Below, piece by piece: positions 37,346 to 48,450 of a DNA stretch of 64,000 bases. Numbering within the stretch: the stretch's first letter is position 1; each line of letters opens with the position of its first letter. A program made the translations under genes and the position numbers. The stretch spans positions 124,001-188,000 of the forward strand of contig JAYKAV010000489.1 of the NCBI GenBank assembly GCA_035582835.1, given 5' to 3'. The stretch comes from Phoebastria nigripes. Its lineage: Eukaryota > Chordata > Aves > Procellariiformes > Diomedeidae. The notes beneath the pieces are model-generated. The model saw only the letters and a program-made list of their open reading frames with translations. It was not told the origin of the DNA and searched no databases.

Positions 37346-39564
37346 TCATGTTACGAGCTTTACTTCCGACTTTATCTTTGGGGCAGACCAAATTTTTACT
37401 GAGTACATCACTGTGGTTTTTTGTTGAGCCTGTGCCTTTGAAGACATCTGAGAATTATTTCTGAATGTTGTCTGTGTTCATCACATGGACTTTGGCTGCT
37501 TGTTTTGACCACACTTTTTGCTTTTTTCTGGGTCCATGCAGATGGCTGTACCTGTTACCCTGAGGTAGTGTCTAGCATATGCTAGTTAGAAGGTGAGCCA
37601 TTTCATCCCCCAAAAGGTATCTAGAACAGATGGGTTGTATTACCTCAGGGAGATACCTGTGCCATTGCCTCAGCAAAGAGCCCGGCTAGACCTCATTTTC
37701 TGACTACTAAAATTAGCTGAGGTGAATCCTGCTCAGTTGCACACAGTTACCTAATTTCTATAGCCCTAGAAATGTTTTTATGGGAAATTCTATCTTAGCC
37801 ATCTGATTTTGTTGAAAGAATTTTAGTTCTTCAAATTGGCCATTTTTATCAGTTCATTCTCGGTTCTCTTTTTTGATTACCTGTCTACTCAGACTAGCCC
37901 AACTGTCTGGGATACCGTATAAGAAAGTTTGCATGATTGTCAAAGAAGAGAAATGGGATCGCTCATTCTGTGAGTAATCTCATAGTAAAAAGGAGACCTA
38001 GATTTCACTGACCACCTGGAACTGAGTCTGGGAAAATATCTTAGCATAATGTAAACTTGAGCTGGACTCCAATGGCCATGAAGGCTGGGATCTAGATAAG
38101 GTCCGTTCTGTGATTAAAAACATCTGCTTCCCTGGACTGGATCTTATCCATACTCCTTGGAATAGGACAGCTACTCATGGGGCGATGTTAGCCAAGTTCT
38201 GGATGCAGCTCTTGTAAAATCTCATGGGAAGCTCCTGCTGTTCTTCCTCGGCATGCGCTGGAACTGAAATACATTGGGAAGATACATATACTGATCTTTA
38301 CAGCTGCTATTTCAATTTCAGTACCGTGAACTGGCAATGCTGAACGTTCAGGTGGGATGAACTGATGATGACTATGTTGAAATGACATTTCAGTGATTGT
38401 GATTAGGCAGTAAAATACAAAGAATATCAGGAACTGGAAATGGGNTTCCTCAGCTAACCTGCAAGTGCCTTTTGAAAGGCAGTTGTATACGCATTTGTAC
38501 ATTCCGGCTAGAAGTTGGAAAACACTCTGCTCGATAGAAGACTGCACATCTAAATGCAATGAAGTCATTATTACTGTTGTAGCCATGATGGTCTAAGGAT
38601 TTGAGAGAGGCAAGTTTTATGGGCAGAAGATAATTTTTTTCTTTTATTAAACCAAGTGAAATATTTAGAAAACAGTCAACGTTTTGGGTGCATCTCTCTC
38701 AAGTCATTTCCTATTTTGGGCAGGCTAGCCAAAGCTGGATACCTGAATGTATACGTATGCTGGCCCAAAAAGGGTTTGGAAAAGAATTCCAAGGGTAAAA
38801 CCCAAAGAATTCCTGGTTGCCCTTAGAAATGAATGTCATATTAACATGCTGTTTCCTTTTTGTTATCAGTGACTAATACCTATTCTCTCCATGAACAACA
38901 TGATCGCTGTGGTGTGTTGGATTGTTTTAAACTGGGGAACAGGGATAAGAAAATCTGAACATCAAAGCAGTCATGAATAAGGGCTTATCTGTGGAGCAAA
39001 GGTGGAATGAACATACACCAATGCATTTTAGAGTTAACCTCAAGGTCTGATAATCTGCATCACACGAAGATGCTGTCGGATTTCAGCAAATAGAGACAGA
39101 TAGAAAAAAACTTAAACATTCAGCTAATCAGGATTACACCCAGCTAATGGAGCGAGGTTGTTTTTCCCCCCTTCCCTATCATCCTGGTCGATTCAAATTG
39201 ATCCTAGTTCTGCTGAGCGAGAGCAGTCCTTCAAAGTTTATTCTGGTGTCAATTTTTATAGTTTCCCCCACTGATCAATAGAATGCATAATCATTAAGGC
39301 AAAGTTTGTGAAAGGTAATCCTTCAATACGAGTTTTATGAATGGCTCAGAGTCATGGCTCTAACCATTTGGATGTAAGTGGAACCCTTAATCAGGTGAGT
39401 GACAGGAGACAGTCAATAGAATTTGCTGAGATTGGATTCTGGTTTTCTATATGGCTATGCAGAGTGAGCAGGAGAAAAGGGAATGGGGATGGCCAGAGGA
39501 ACAGACATAGGCTAAAATGGAAGTTTCTCCTCTTTTATTATTTATAAAATGTATTTCCAGTATT
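37346..39564. other. unique non-coding sequence
   Basis: No gene. A 132-codon minus-strand open frame at 38188-38586 contains an ambiguous base and has no recognisable domain. Confidence 0.5.
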
Positions 39565-39870
39565 TTTAAAAAACACTTTGCACTTGCATGTCATTTTTCA
39601 CCTAGAGAGCTCAGATGTCTTTGGGGACATTTGCTGATTAAACGCTACATCATCTTTTTGTTAGGGTGAATAACAATTAGTGCTGCTTTACACTGGTGAG
39701 AGCTTACTGTACTATGTTTTCCAAATGCAACGCATTTGTAGCTTCTCAGAAAGGTGAGAGAAAGGAGANGCAGATGAAGTGACTTCCTTTAGATGTCACA
39801 GAGTAGGTCAGTGGCAGAGGAAAAAGGAACTTGGAATCTGAATTGTTCTGGTTTTGTCCACTAGACGTGT
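39565..39870 (-). repeat. MIR-like SINE, minus orientation, with extra sequence in the middle
   Basis: 'actttgcacttgcatgtcatttttcacctagagagctcagatg' resembles the reverse complement of the 3' tail. Further right, 'agatgaagtgacttcctttagatgtcacagagtaggtcagtggcagagg' and 'gtccactaga' match the reverse complement of the core and head ('aagtgacttgcccaaggtcacacagcaagtcagtggcagag…ccactaga'). The middle (about 39620-39735) is longer than expected, so an insertion or heavy decay is likely. Confidence 0.75.
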
Positions 39871-42800
39871 GGGTGTTATTGTGGATTTGGTTTTTTTTCT
39901 TTTTTGACACATCCTTATCTCCTGAATTTGCATGGGAGGGATGATTTGAATTGTATATACTAAGAAGAAGAGAAAGGAATTATCTAAAATAGGGAACTGG
40001 AAAATCAGAGGATAAGTGAGAAGATTAGCTATTGTACTGAACTTATCACTGCTGTAGCTGACCAAAAAACACTTGGTGACAGCATTAATCTCTCCTCTCC
40101 TTTTCTGCCATTTCAAATGAAGTGAAATGAGAAGAGCAAACATGCTAGCAAGACACTTTTTCTAGCAGCAAGAAGTATTTTTGCTTGGGCAAATAACTTC
40201 TTTCTGCTGAAGGAACTGCTGTAGAGTGCCAGGATGAGAAGAAAACAGCCAAGGGAGAATTTGTTTCCATTTGGTATGTTGAAAAGTAAAGGGCTAGGTT
40301 TTAATATTAGTACAAAGACCTGTATGGCAATGAGATGCTCTGAGCATTCAGCCCCAACACGTAGCAGTCAGATTGGACAGTACATTGAGGCAGGAAAACG
40401 AAACAGCTGAAAAGCAAAGCTGGTGTTTTTATTTGCACTTTCCAAGAAGAACAGAATAACAAATGTGAATAATGTAAATAGTGGTCAGTAAATTCATTTG
40501 CAGCTGGGAGATTCAGAGGTTGCTAAGAATTTTTGAAAGTAAGTTTGAAGTTTCAGTGGGTCAACTGCTCTAAACTGATACAGCTCCATTGGCTTCTCTT
40601 TCTTTGCATTAGCTGAAGAGTTGTCCTAGGGCTCATAATGTGGCTATTCCCTTTAATGATTTAACAAATGTTTATAAAGCAGATTCTTATTTGGGTGATT
40701 GAGCAAAGTTGTCTTGAGCTTCCTCGGCTGAGGACCTGGCACTACATCTACAAGTCGGCTAATGTGGTAGATTTGGGAGGGGGCTATGTCATGGCACTCT
40801 GTGCATTACGCTTGGTGCATGTCATGCTCCTCATCTTCTGACATTGCTGTATTGGGAAGTTGGTAGAAATAGTTTTTTTTTTTTTTTAGCTGAATGTGTT
40901 TTCTTTATTTATTGCTGTTTCATAGTCCCCAGAGCATTTTGTCATTATGAGTGAATAGCAGCATGAGTGGATGGATGACAAGAAATAGAGAAACTCTGCT
41001 TATGCCAGTGTCTTCAAAAATTCAGAAAAGACAGACCTATGCGGGAAATATACCACCACTTGCTAAGAGATGATCTCGGAATAGATCATGCCATGATAAA
41101 CTCGAGGACTGTGGGGATATTGGCTCCGCATGCTGGCACAGACCTGGAAATAGGGACTCAAATGCTGTCAGATTTACAGGTGCAGATGCAGTCCCAGTGC
41201 AGGCAGGGTTATGAAGGCTGTGATGGGGCAGCACCTCCACTTCCCCGTGATAAGGTCTCAAGGGGAAGTGTGTGATGGGTGAAAGCCCCCCTTGCACAGC
41301 TGTCCCTTGCCTCATAGAAAAGTTACTACCCAGTGACTATTGGTAGTTTCACACCTAGATCTAGATCTGAACTTTGTTTCTTGACCCCATTGCTAAAAGA
41401 TTGTTTTTCAGCATTTTCTGTGAAATGCTTACAAGCCCCTACCCTGAATTTCTTTTGAGTGACAAAGATACGGGGGCAGCTCCGAACTTGGAAATTATTA
41501 GTTGCTGAGATGTATTTCAAAGCTTTTGGTCTGACAAGAGCTAACCTTTGATCTGGTGAATGAGAACTTTACCCTATAGAGGCAAGGGAAGGGGAGGAGA
41601 AGGGAGGATTGATAAACAGGGGAAGGGTAGGATGACTTGGGAAAGATCAGTGGGAGCTGAGAGCTGGGTTTGTTGGTTCAAGCTCAGGTGGAAGGAGAGA
41701 CTGGGGAAAAGGGTAATATGTCCTCCGTGGGGCTCAGGAAAATACAAGCAAATGAGCTTGTAGACTGTGAGAGTGCTTCAACTTTCATTCCTCTCCCGTT
41801 CCCTTCTCCACCTTCTCCTGAATGCACTGGTCTGCTTTGCTAGGGTGATTGGGGAGTGGACACCGGCACTCGGGGATTAGGTAGTGGGTAGTGTTGTCCC
41901 ACTCAGTGGCTGCCCCTGGGGTGTCCTGACCATCAAACTGTGGAGCANGAACATGTATCTTATGGGAAGCTGTGTCTGGAGAAGTTTCACTGTCAGAGCA
42001 GATAGTGGTTGTGGTTAGGCATTTGGGAAGCTCACTGGACCTTGTTTTCACCTTGAGCATAGCCTTGCCGTCATGGAGCTCATGGAGCCTGTGTGAATCA
42101 GAGGGCAAAGGCAGCTGGAGTTCAAACAAGCCTTGGCAGGACACAGCATCAAAGGTGCTTTCCCAGGGTTATTTCTCCAAGAAGGCAGGGGAGTCATAAG
42201 ATGATGTCTCTTCCATTGTGAATCTTAGCTCACCCCAAAGCTGGAAGGCTGTGTTTATGGCGCATCAGTTTTTCCTTTTTTTTTGTCACTGCTTTCCTTC
42301 TTCTTGTGTCTTAATGCTGACCAGCTAGTTTTCCTGCTACACCAAATGCTTCATTTCCTGATGGGCCCTTCCACAGGCTGACGGTGCTGTTTACAAGCAC
42401 TGCTGAGATGCCTCTCTGTGAATGATGACCCTGTTCCCAGTCCTTCACCAGACACCCTCCCCCTACCTTTCACTTTGGTAAATATTTTAGTACTCGTTGA
42501 AATCAATTGAGCCTCATCAATTGGAAATAGAGTGTAAATCACTGGGACTTTTGCATTCACCCCAGAAATCAATTTTCACACATTAGGGCTATTAGCTTAT
42601 TGAGAACTGTGTGATAAATGGCTGTGGGCCATCACNGAGCCACACCTGCCAGCTGTACATTTTGCATCTCAAATAGACTCAAAAGTAGGGGGATGCCAAG
42701 GGAAGGAAGATCTCAGGTGGGCGGAGCGGTGCGGGGTAGGAGACACAAGGACCATGCAGCCAGACAATCTGTGCCTGGAGATCAATAACATCTACAAAGC

Positions 42801-43002
42801 ACTAACTCATCCTCGCAGGGGCTGGAGACAGAAGGCAGCTCTGGGCCAAAGTTGTGGTTAGGCATCTAATTTTTTTTCTCTCACAAAGATGAACGTAATT
42901 TGGGGAGGAAAGGTGAAATGTGGATTACGAACATTTAATAAAACTAATGCAGTAGTTTAAAAAAGAAGCTTTTCCATGAGTNAATATCTTTCTTTCACAC
43001 AG
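39871..43002. other. unique non-coding sequence
   Basis: No gene or confident mobile element. A T15 run lies at 40873-40887. A GGAGG/GGGAA-rich purine patch lies at 41580-41650. Confidence 0.5.
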
Positions 43003-43057
43003 CAGCTGCAGATGGGGTGTAGAAATGCCGCCGCCTCCTGCCATCCCAGTGCTCCAG
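43003..43057 (+). other. possible 55-bp exon (splice-bounded interval)
   Basis: A pyrimidine-rich acceptor (TATCTTTCTTTCACACAG, ending at 43002) and a good donor (CAG|GTAAAG at 43057/43058) enclose 55 bp, of which two of three forward frames are open. The interval is partly built from CAGCAGCTGCAG, and no protein family is recognised. Spliced-looking pairs like this arise by chance in 64 kb, so this is a weak call. Confidence 0.15.
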
Positions 43058-45114
43058 GTAAAGAGGATGTACAGTTTATCACCAGCTGCNATATGGAGAT
43101 AGCTGGGGTTTCTACTCTCACTCTGTAATTCCTTCCTATCCCCTTGAATTCTAATAGTGGTAGCTAATTAACTGTTTGCTGAACAAGTTTGGTGGAGGTG
43201 AGGGATCTGGTGGCCTAGCTGGATGAAGTGTACAGTGCCCGGCAAGTTCTTCTGTGGCCATCTGGAAGACCTTGGTCTCTGTTTCCAAGACAGGACATAA
43301 TTCATTCTTCCCAGTTACTACTGCCAATCAAAAATGTGGGTGACTCCAGGGACTTGGAGGCTCTCCAGTGGTGTAATCTGTGTTTATGTGCTTTGTAGTT
43401 TGGCGTTTTACACATATAACCCACCCCTGGAATTGAGGCAGTCATACNTAGGTAGGGCAGTCTCTTTGGCTAGAGATCTTATCTGATCCCTGTACTTCTC
43501 CTAAACACTTGTGTAAAGCATATGTTTCCCAATATTGGATATTTGTCTGTACAACAGGAAAAAAAGGGAACCTGGAACAATAGATCACCAGATAGATTGT
43601 GCAATGTAAATAGCAATTGATTTTCTTGCTATAAAGTGCACATATACCCCTGTAGTTCTAGGAATAAAAACCAGAACTACTTTAATAGACATAGAAGATC
43701 TGTGTCATCAAAGGTTCTTTCTCAAGATGAGCGATGTGGGCTTAGAGGCAAAGTTTCTTCCTGTGAGGATCTGGAAGAGAGTGACTCAGATGCTTCTTGG
43801 TCTGTACATTTTGACAAGGAAGCCCAGGACAGTGGTGTAATAGGAGATGTTTCCTTGCTCAGACACTACAGAGACTTGCCGTGGCTTGGTCATTTTTAGT
43901 GGCAGTGCTGTTGGATGGACTTGAATTGCATCAGGAGAGCAGCNCAAGAGCAACAGGCAGCCAGGAGAGCCAGCACAGAAAACAAAGATGTCCAGCAGTA
44001 AGAGGCTTGGCTAACACTTGCAGGTAGCTTTGACCTGCTCCCTGGGATCCACTATTTTGATGTTGATGCTTCATCNCCCCATGTGCCTGTTTCCTTCTTG
44101 CTCGCTTGCTTTGAAAGACCGAATTGAGGGACTGAGAGTCCTGACTCACTTTCAGATAACCTTTCCAGGCCAGCTGGAAGCAGGAAGCAATGACCTGCTC
44201 CCCGAAGAGTGCCAGCGTGGTTTGGCAGCTCTCACAGCAGCAGACAGCTGGCTTTAAAATGTTAGCACCTAAAAGCTCCTGTGCTTCATTCGACCCCATT
44301 TCTGGAACATTTTCCAGTCGCTCCATCCAAAATTTNGTCTTTCTTCTTCCTTACAAGTTTCATATCTAGCAACACACCCCATACTGCACAGACCTGTTGG
44401 TTAACTTATTCCCAGTATCTGGAGTTTCAGTCCGGCCGGCTGCGATCAAGACTCCCGGGCAGGGGCTGCATTACTTCTCTGACAGTCTTGGGCTCTCACC
44501 CTCAGCTAATTACTTTGATCCTTTACACTTTGTAAAAATTCTTACAACACAAAATAAGTCCCCCCTGGCTTTAACCTTGTGACCTAACTGGCCCTTGTAA
44601 AAGGGAGGGAGAAAATACAGAGTCATGCACGCCCAAACACACGCACACGCACTCANGCATATGCCTATATACACATCCCCACAAACTGCCTAAAGCCTGT
44701 TCCTTTAATAGTTTCCTCCCAGGACTCCCACAAAAAGGCAAATAAAACTCCTTTTACAAGATAGCAGGGCAGCATGAAGGATCAACTTCACCAACAACAA
44801 GTTCTTTCTTCAGTTCATTTGTTTTTAACATACTTTTCCTCCAGATTTTGATCCTCGAAGTGCCTCTCCCTCCTCTTCCCTTCCCTTTCGAGGCTTCCAT
44901 CGTTGTTCCTCTTGCCAACAGCTTAATGGCTAAAACAAGCAATGTATATTTTCAGGATCTGCTTGTTCACAGGGAATAGCACGTGTGTGAACACATACTT
45001 TTAAGTTCCCTTTCCATGAATAGGGAATGTTTCTTCTTTCTTCTTCACAGGACCCAGCTAAGAAAGAAATCCAGAGGAGAGGGAAAACCATCATATTCAT
45101 GAAGAGCAATTAAA
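43058..45114. other. unique non-coding sequence
   Basis: No gene supported. CA-rich sequence lies at 44629-44662 (ACACACGCACACGCAC-type). An 87-codon acidic open frame at 43636-43899 begins at a GTG codon and has no splice context. Confidence 0.5.
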
Positions 45115-45262
45115 TAGACCAGGGATCTTCAGTCTGTGAGGTGGCTGAGGAGAGATACAACAGAGGTCTATAAAATCATAAGTGGCCTGGAAAAATGAAT
45201 AGGTTGTTACTCTTTTACCTCAGTTACTACAAAAGCAGATTCAGTTCTTTACACAATGTATA
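45115..45262 (+). mobile_element. CR1 LINE fragment, plus orientation
   Basis: 'gaccagggatcttcagtctgtgaggtggctgaggag' followed by 'acaacagaggtctataaaatcataagtggcctgg' and 'ttactcttttacctcagttactacaaaagcag' is collinear with the 3' part of an old CR1 ('…agaggtctataaaatcatgaatggtgtgg…tactctttccaataatacaagaac…'). The copy is truncated at both ends. Confidence 0.75.
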
Positions 45263-46484
45263 TGTCCCTTTCCCCGGTAACCAGAGCTGGGGGAGGCATT
45301 TTAGAGAAGGGTAACTTGGTGAACAGCATAAAGAAGTTCATNTTTCTGTATGTTTAGATTAAGCATGGGGAAACAAATTTGTATCTTGCTCCTTTACTGG
45401 CTGATCTGTATTTATGAAACTTACAGACACTTAATAATCTTGAGACTTCTTTCTCTCTGACATACTTGGTTAAGAATGCTCAACATTTTCTGAAGGTATA
45501 GTAAACCAAAAAGTAGTGCAAGATGCATACACATCATGATTCACAAGCCTTCCCTCTTTAGGAAAATAGAGAAAAAAATAAAAACCTTAATTTGCCAATA
45601 AAACCCACATTTGGATGCCTTTACCATTTCCTCAGTTAAGCCAAACCCAAATTGTTTGAAAGCTTTTAGGCTTTCATTTATTTCTCCCTTCTTTCTAGTA
45701 TTTTCTGTTTCCCATGCTTGAATTAGAACTGGTAAAGGAAGGAGTTCGGGAATAAAATCCTGCATAGTCTGTCCTTCTTAATAGATCACCTGGATATGAT
45801 AGTCAAAGAAATCTCTAGACTCAGATGAAACCAAAGGTGTCATCTTATGTTTTCTGGGAGCCAAGAAATGGATTCTGGAAACATTGTTTGAGGGGAGGAG
45901 TGCCCTACCTTTTTGCTGAAAGGTCTGCAGTAGACTCTGCTGTTTGATTTTGCTAGACATCAAGGTCTTGGATCCAAGGCTCAAGGCAGTGACAGAAGCT
46001 TCCATAGCGTTGCTGCAGGGTGACTGTGTGTAGGCAATACCTGCACGGAAACATGCTGTGTTCTTTAATGAGAAAAAACATGTATCGTGAATGTGGCCAG
46101 TTTCTGCAAGTCCATTTGACAATTCTAATCCTGAGAAAAAAACAGAGGTTCCTGTTAGCTCCCTGCACAAAGTCCCCATGTGTCTGTTCTCCTCTTTGCA
46201 CCACTCAGGGTGAGATACAGGACAGCCACAGTGTCTAGTTAAGATCTGTGGAAGCCAGTTCAACAGTTAGTGACATAATTAGAAAATTTATATGTTCGAA
46301 GCAAAAGTGGATTTTGCCGACTGCTTGGGCGTTAAGGCTTTGGGATCAAAATTGTGACCAAGAGACTATGAAGGACCAAGGGGGAGTCTTGGTAGGATTT
46401 CCATACTCACTCCTCTTGCCCTTCTTTGAAGAGAATAGTTGTTTAGACACGGAGCTCCCTGGGCCAGGATCTCACTTCCTTGTC
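45263..46484. other. unique non-coding sequence
   Basis: No gene. A 161-codon minus-strand frame at 45778-46263 has no recognisable domain and is overlapped by other frames. Confidence 0.5.
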
Positions 46485-46540
46485 CTTGTTTGTACAGCAC
46501 CTAGCACAAGAGTGCCCTTGCTACTTGCTTAGGAATCTTT
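46485..46540 (-). repeat. ancient amniote interspersed repeat fragment
   Basis: 'tgtttgtacagcacctagcacaagagtgccc' is the opposite-strand counterpart of the family seen at 4958-5062 ('tgtacagcgcctagcacaatggggccc'). Only the most conserved part is recognisable. Confidence 0.6.
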
Positions 46541-47040
46541 GGGATTCTTGTACTATGCTTTGGCACTGCTCGGGGAAGAAACTATTCACGTAACAGAAAT
46601 ACCAAGAAGAACCTTCCCCAGCGCCCCTTCCCCTGTGAGAGATTCTTTGTGGGTTTTTTCATACCCTCAAGGCTTGTGAGCATGATTTTATCCCATGTCA
46701 AGGGACACTTGAATTTCCCAGTGCTGAGGTTTTTCTCCATTTTTGTCTAGGTCAACTTCCCACATGCATGAGTCTGAGTGGAGCCATTTCAAGGCTCAGT
46801 CTCCATAGGGTGCTAACCATGCCAAAGCTCTGACCACATCCAAATTCTAGAGGGCTCTGAGATGGCCTCTCTTTCCCCAAGTTGCCTGCTTGTACTAAAT
46901 ACTGGGGCAGCTCTCTCAAATACTGAAGGAACAAAGCATGCAAGGCAATAAAATGAGGCAATTAAACCTATAAAACCAGGGTTTACAAGGGAATTTATAG
47001 TGTCAGAGGCTTTTTATAGCTTTTTTAGATTAGTTTAAAT

Positions 47041-47090
47041 AAAAAAGGGGGAGAGAGAAAGAGAGAAAGAGAGAGGGAGAAAAAGAGGAC
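47041..47090 (+). repeat. (GA)-rich simple sequence
   Basis: A6, G5, then GAGAGAAAGAGAGAAAGAGAGAGGG-type purine sequence over 50 bp. Confidence 0.9.
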
Positions 47091-47303
47091 CTGAAACTTG
47101 AGGAGACTTAAAAGTTCGGAGAGAGGCTTTTAGGAAGCACAGAGGGGTAATAATTAGAGGCACATTTTCCATTTCACTGTCTTTGCAAATTGAAATTAAA
47201 GAAGGAGAAAAAAAAGCATGCACAGAACAACAGGCAGTTTACGTTGCTCCCACTTCCTCCTAGTAGCATTTGATTTTCCTATTGCTTTCCTTTTGTTTTC
47301 TGG

Positions 47304-47507
47304 CCAGGTGAAAGTGTCTTGTCACCTGGGCAAAGGGACTAAAGTGAAAGAGAGATCTCAGGTAAGGTGAAATTTAGGTTTGGGTTTTTTCCCCTTCTGT
47401 TGTGCTTGCTTGCTGGTAAAGTTCATTGTGTGCCTTGCAAATCTGGGGGCTCATGTTCAAGAGGTGAAATGGAGCTAGCACCTAATTAAGGCAAATTTGG
47501 TCAGGTG
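47304..47507. promoter_or_regulatory. cluster of CACCT/AGGTG (E2-box) sites, candidate regulatory element
   Basis: CCAGGTGA (47304-47311) and TCACCTGG (47322-47329) are exact inverted 8-mers separated by 10 bases. Further AGGTG/CACCT words start at 47365, 47462, 47479 and 47503. That makes six in about 204 bp, where chance on both strands predicts about 0.4. ZEB- and SNAIL-family repressors bind CACCT(G), and ZEB proteins favour paired sites. Function here is inference. Confidence 0.4.
47308..47361 (+). other. possible 54-bp exon (splice-bounded interval)
   Basis: A long pyrimidine tract and TTCTGGCCAG (AG at 47306-47307) precede 54 bp. The 54 bp end in CTCAG followed by GTAAGG (donor at 47362), a near-consensus 5' splice site. 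The interval is a multiple of three and frame 1 is open for 18 codons. It matches no protein I know and overlaps the E2-box cluster, which may be the real reason for the AG/GT pattern. Confidence 0.2.
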
Positions 47508-47811
47508 AGAGAATAGACCCTGTGTTTTAAAGAGTATGTTATATTTCACAGTTCCTCCGGCTTCCTTTTGCATTGCACATACACAGTGTACACACACTAG
47601 GCAAGTTGGCTGGAGATTGCCTTTGGTGTGCCTAATTAGACCCATTCTTGGCTTTTGCTTCTATGTGGAACTAAGGAAAAGGTGATTCAGATCTCTCAAA
47701 TCCTGTATCCTTCTCTGTGGAAGCATCTCCTTTATTCAGGCCTGATTTCCTCACCATCAGTAGAACACACAGTGCTTTTAACATGGTATTTTTCCTTTTC
47801 TCCATTCATAC
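47508..47811. other. unique non-coding sequence
   Basis: About 300 bp between the E2-box cluster and the CR1 3' end. No gene or repeat recognised. Confidence 0.5.
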
Positions 47812-47909
47812 AATCACAGAATAGTTGCGGTTGGAAGGGACTGCTGGAGGTCTTCTAGTCCAATGTGCTGCTCAAAGCAGGGTTAGCTAGATTGGGTTGC
47901 TCAGGACTT
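47812..47909 (-). mobile_element. CR1 LINE, 3' UTR end
   Basis: 'aatcacagaatagttgcggttggaagggactgctggaggtcttctagtcc' and 'tgctgctcaaagcagggttagctagattgggttgctcaggac' are the reverse complement of the 3' UTR of a bird-type CR1. The sequence switches at about 47909 to a much more internal CR1 segment (next entry), so the element has lost its reverse-transcriptase region or two copies are juxtaposed. Confidence 0.85.
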
Positions 47910-48450
47910 ACCAGTAGAGACTGAGGTGAAGAAGACAAGGAGTAACTTGGCCTTTTCCATGTCCTTTTTCACCACGTCCCCTGCCCCATTTATCAGTGGG
48001 CCCACATTTTCCCAGATCTTCTTCCTGCTGCTTGATATACCTGTAGAAGCACTTCTTGATGCCCTTCACTCCCTCACCATATTCAACTCTAAATAGGCTT
48101 TGACTTTACTAAGTCAATCCCAGCATGTTCAGATAGTGTCTCTATATTCCTCCTGGGTCACCTGACTCTGCTTCTACCTCTTGTGTTCTTCCTTTGTATA
48201 GTTGAGCCTTGTCAGGAGCTCCGTGTTCATCCATGCAGGCTTCCTGCTGCCTTTGCTCGATTTCCTGCTTGTCAGGATGGACCATTCTTGAGCTTGGAGG
48301 AGGTGATCCTTGCAAATCAACCAGCTCTCCTAGACCCCTCTTTTCTCCAGGATTGTATCCCATGCGATTCTTCCAAGTAGATCCTTGAAAAGGCCAAAGT
48401 ATGCTGTTCTGAACTCCAAGGTTGTGATTCTGCCTTTTGCCTTGTTGTCT
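47910..48450 (-). pseudogene. CR1 LINE ORF2 fragment (endonuclease-RT linker)
   Basis: On the minus strand this segment encodes the part of CR1 ORF2 between the endonuclease and reverse-transcriptase domains. The translation near 48290-48150 shows RKPAWMNTELL, then TKEEHKR, an in-frame stop, and QVTQEEY, all in the CR1 order. 'gtagagactgaggtgaagaagacaagg' at the left end corresponds to the segment just before the RT domain. The adjoining 3' UTR at 47812-47909 implies a deletion of the RT and downstream coding region. Stops show the copy is dead. Confidence 0.8.

Noticed and set aside
43636..43899. 87-codon acidic frame with protein-like composition
   Set aside because: It begins with GTG, lacks convincing splice sites, and matches no family; frames of this length are expected by chance in 64 kb.
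45041..45113. Strong acceptor (TTCTTCTTTCTTCTTCACAG) followed by a 20-codon open stretch ending in TAA
   Set aside because: No matching upstream exon, and the stretch runs straight into a CR1 fragment; one splice-like signal is not enough.
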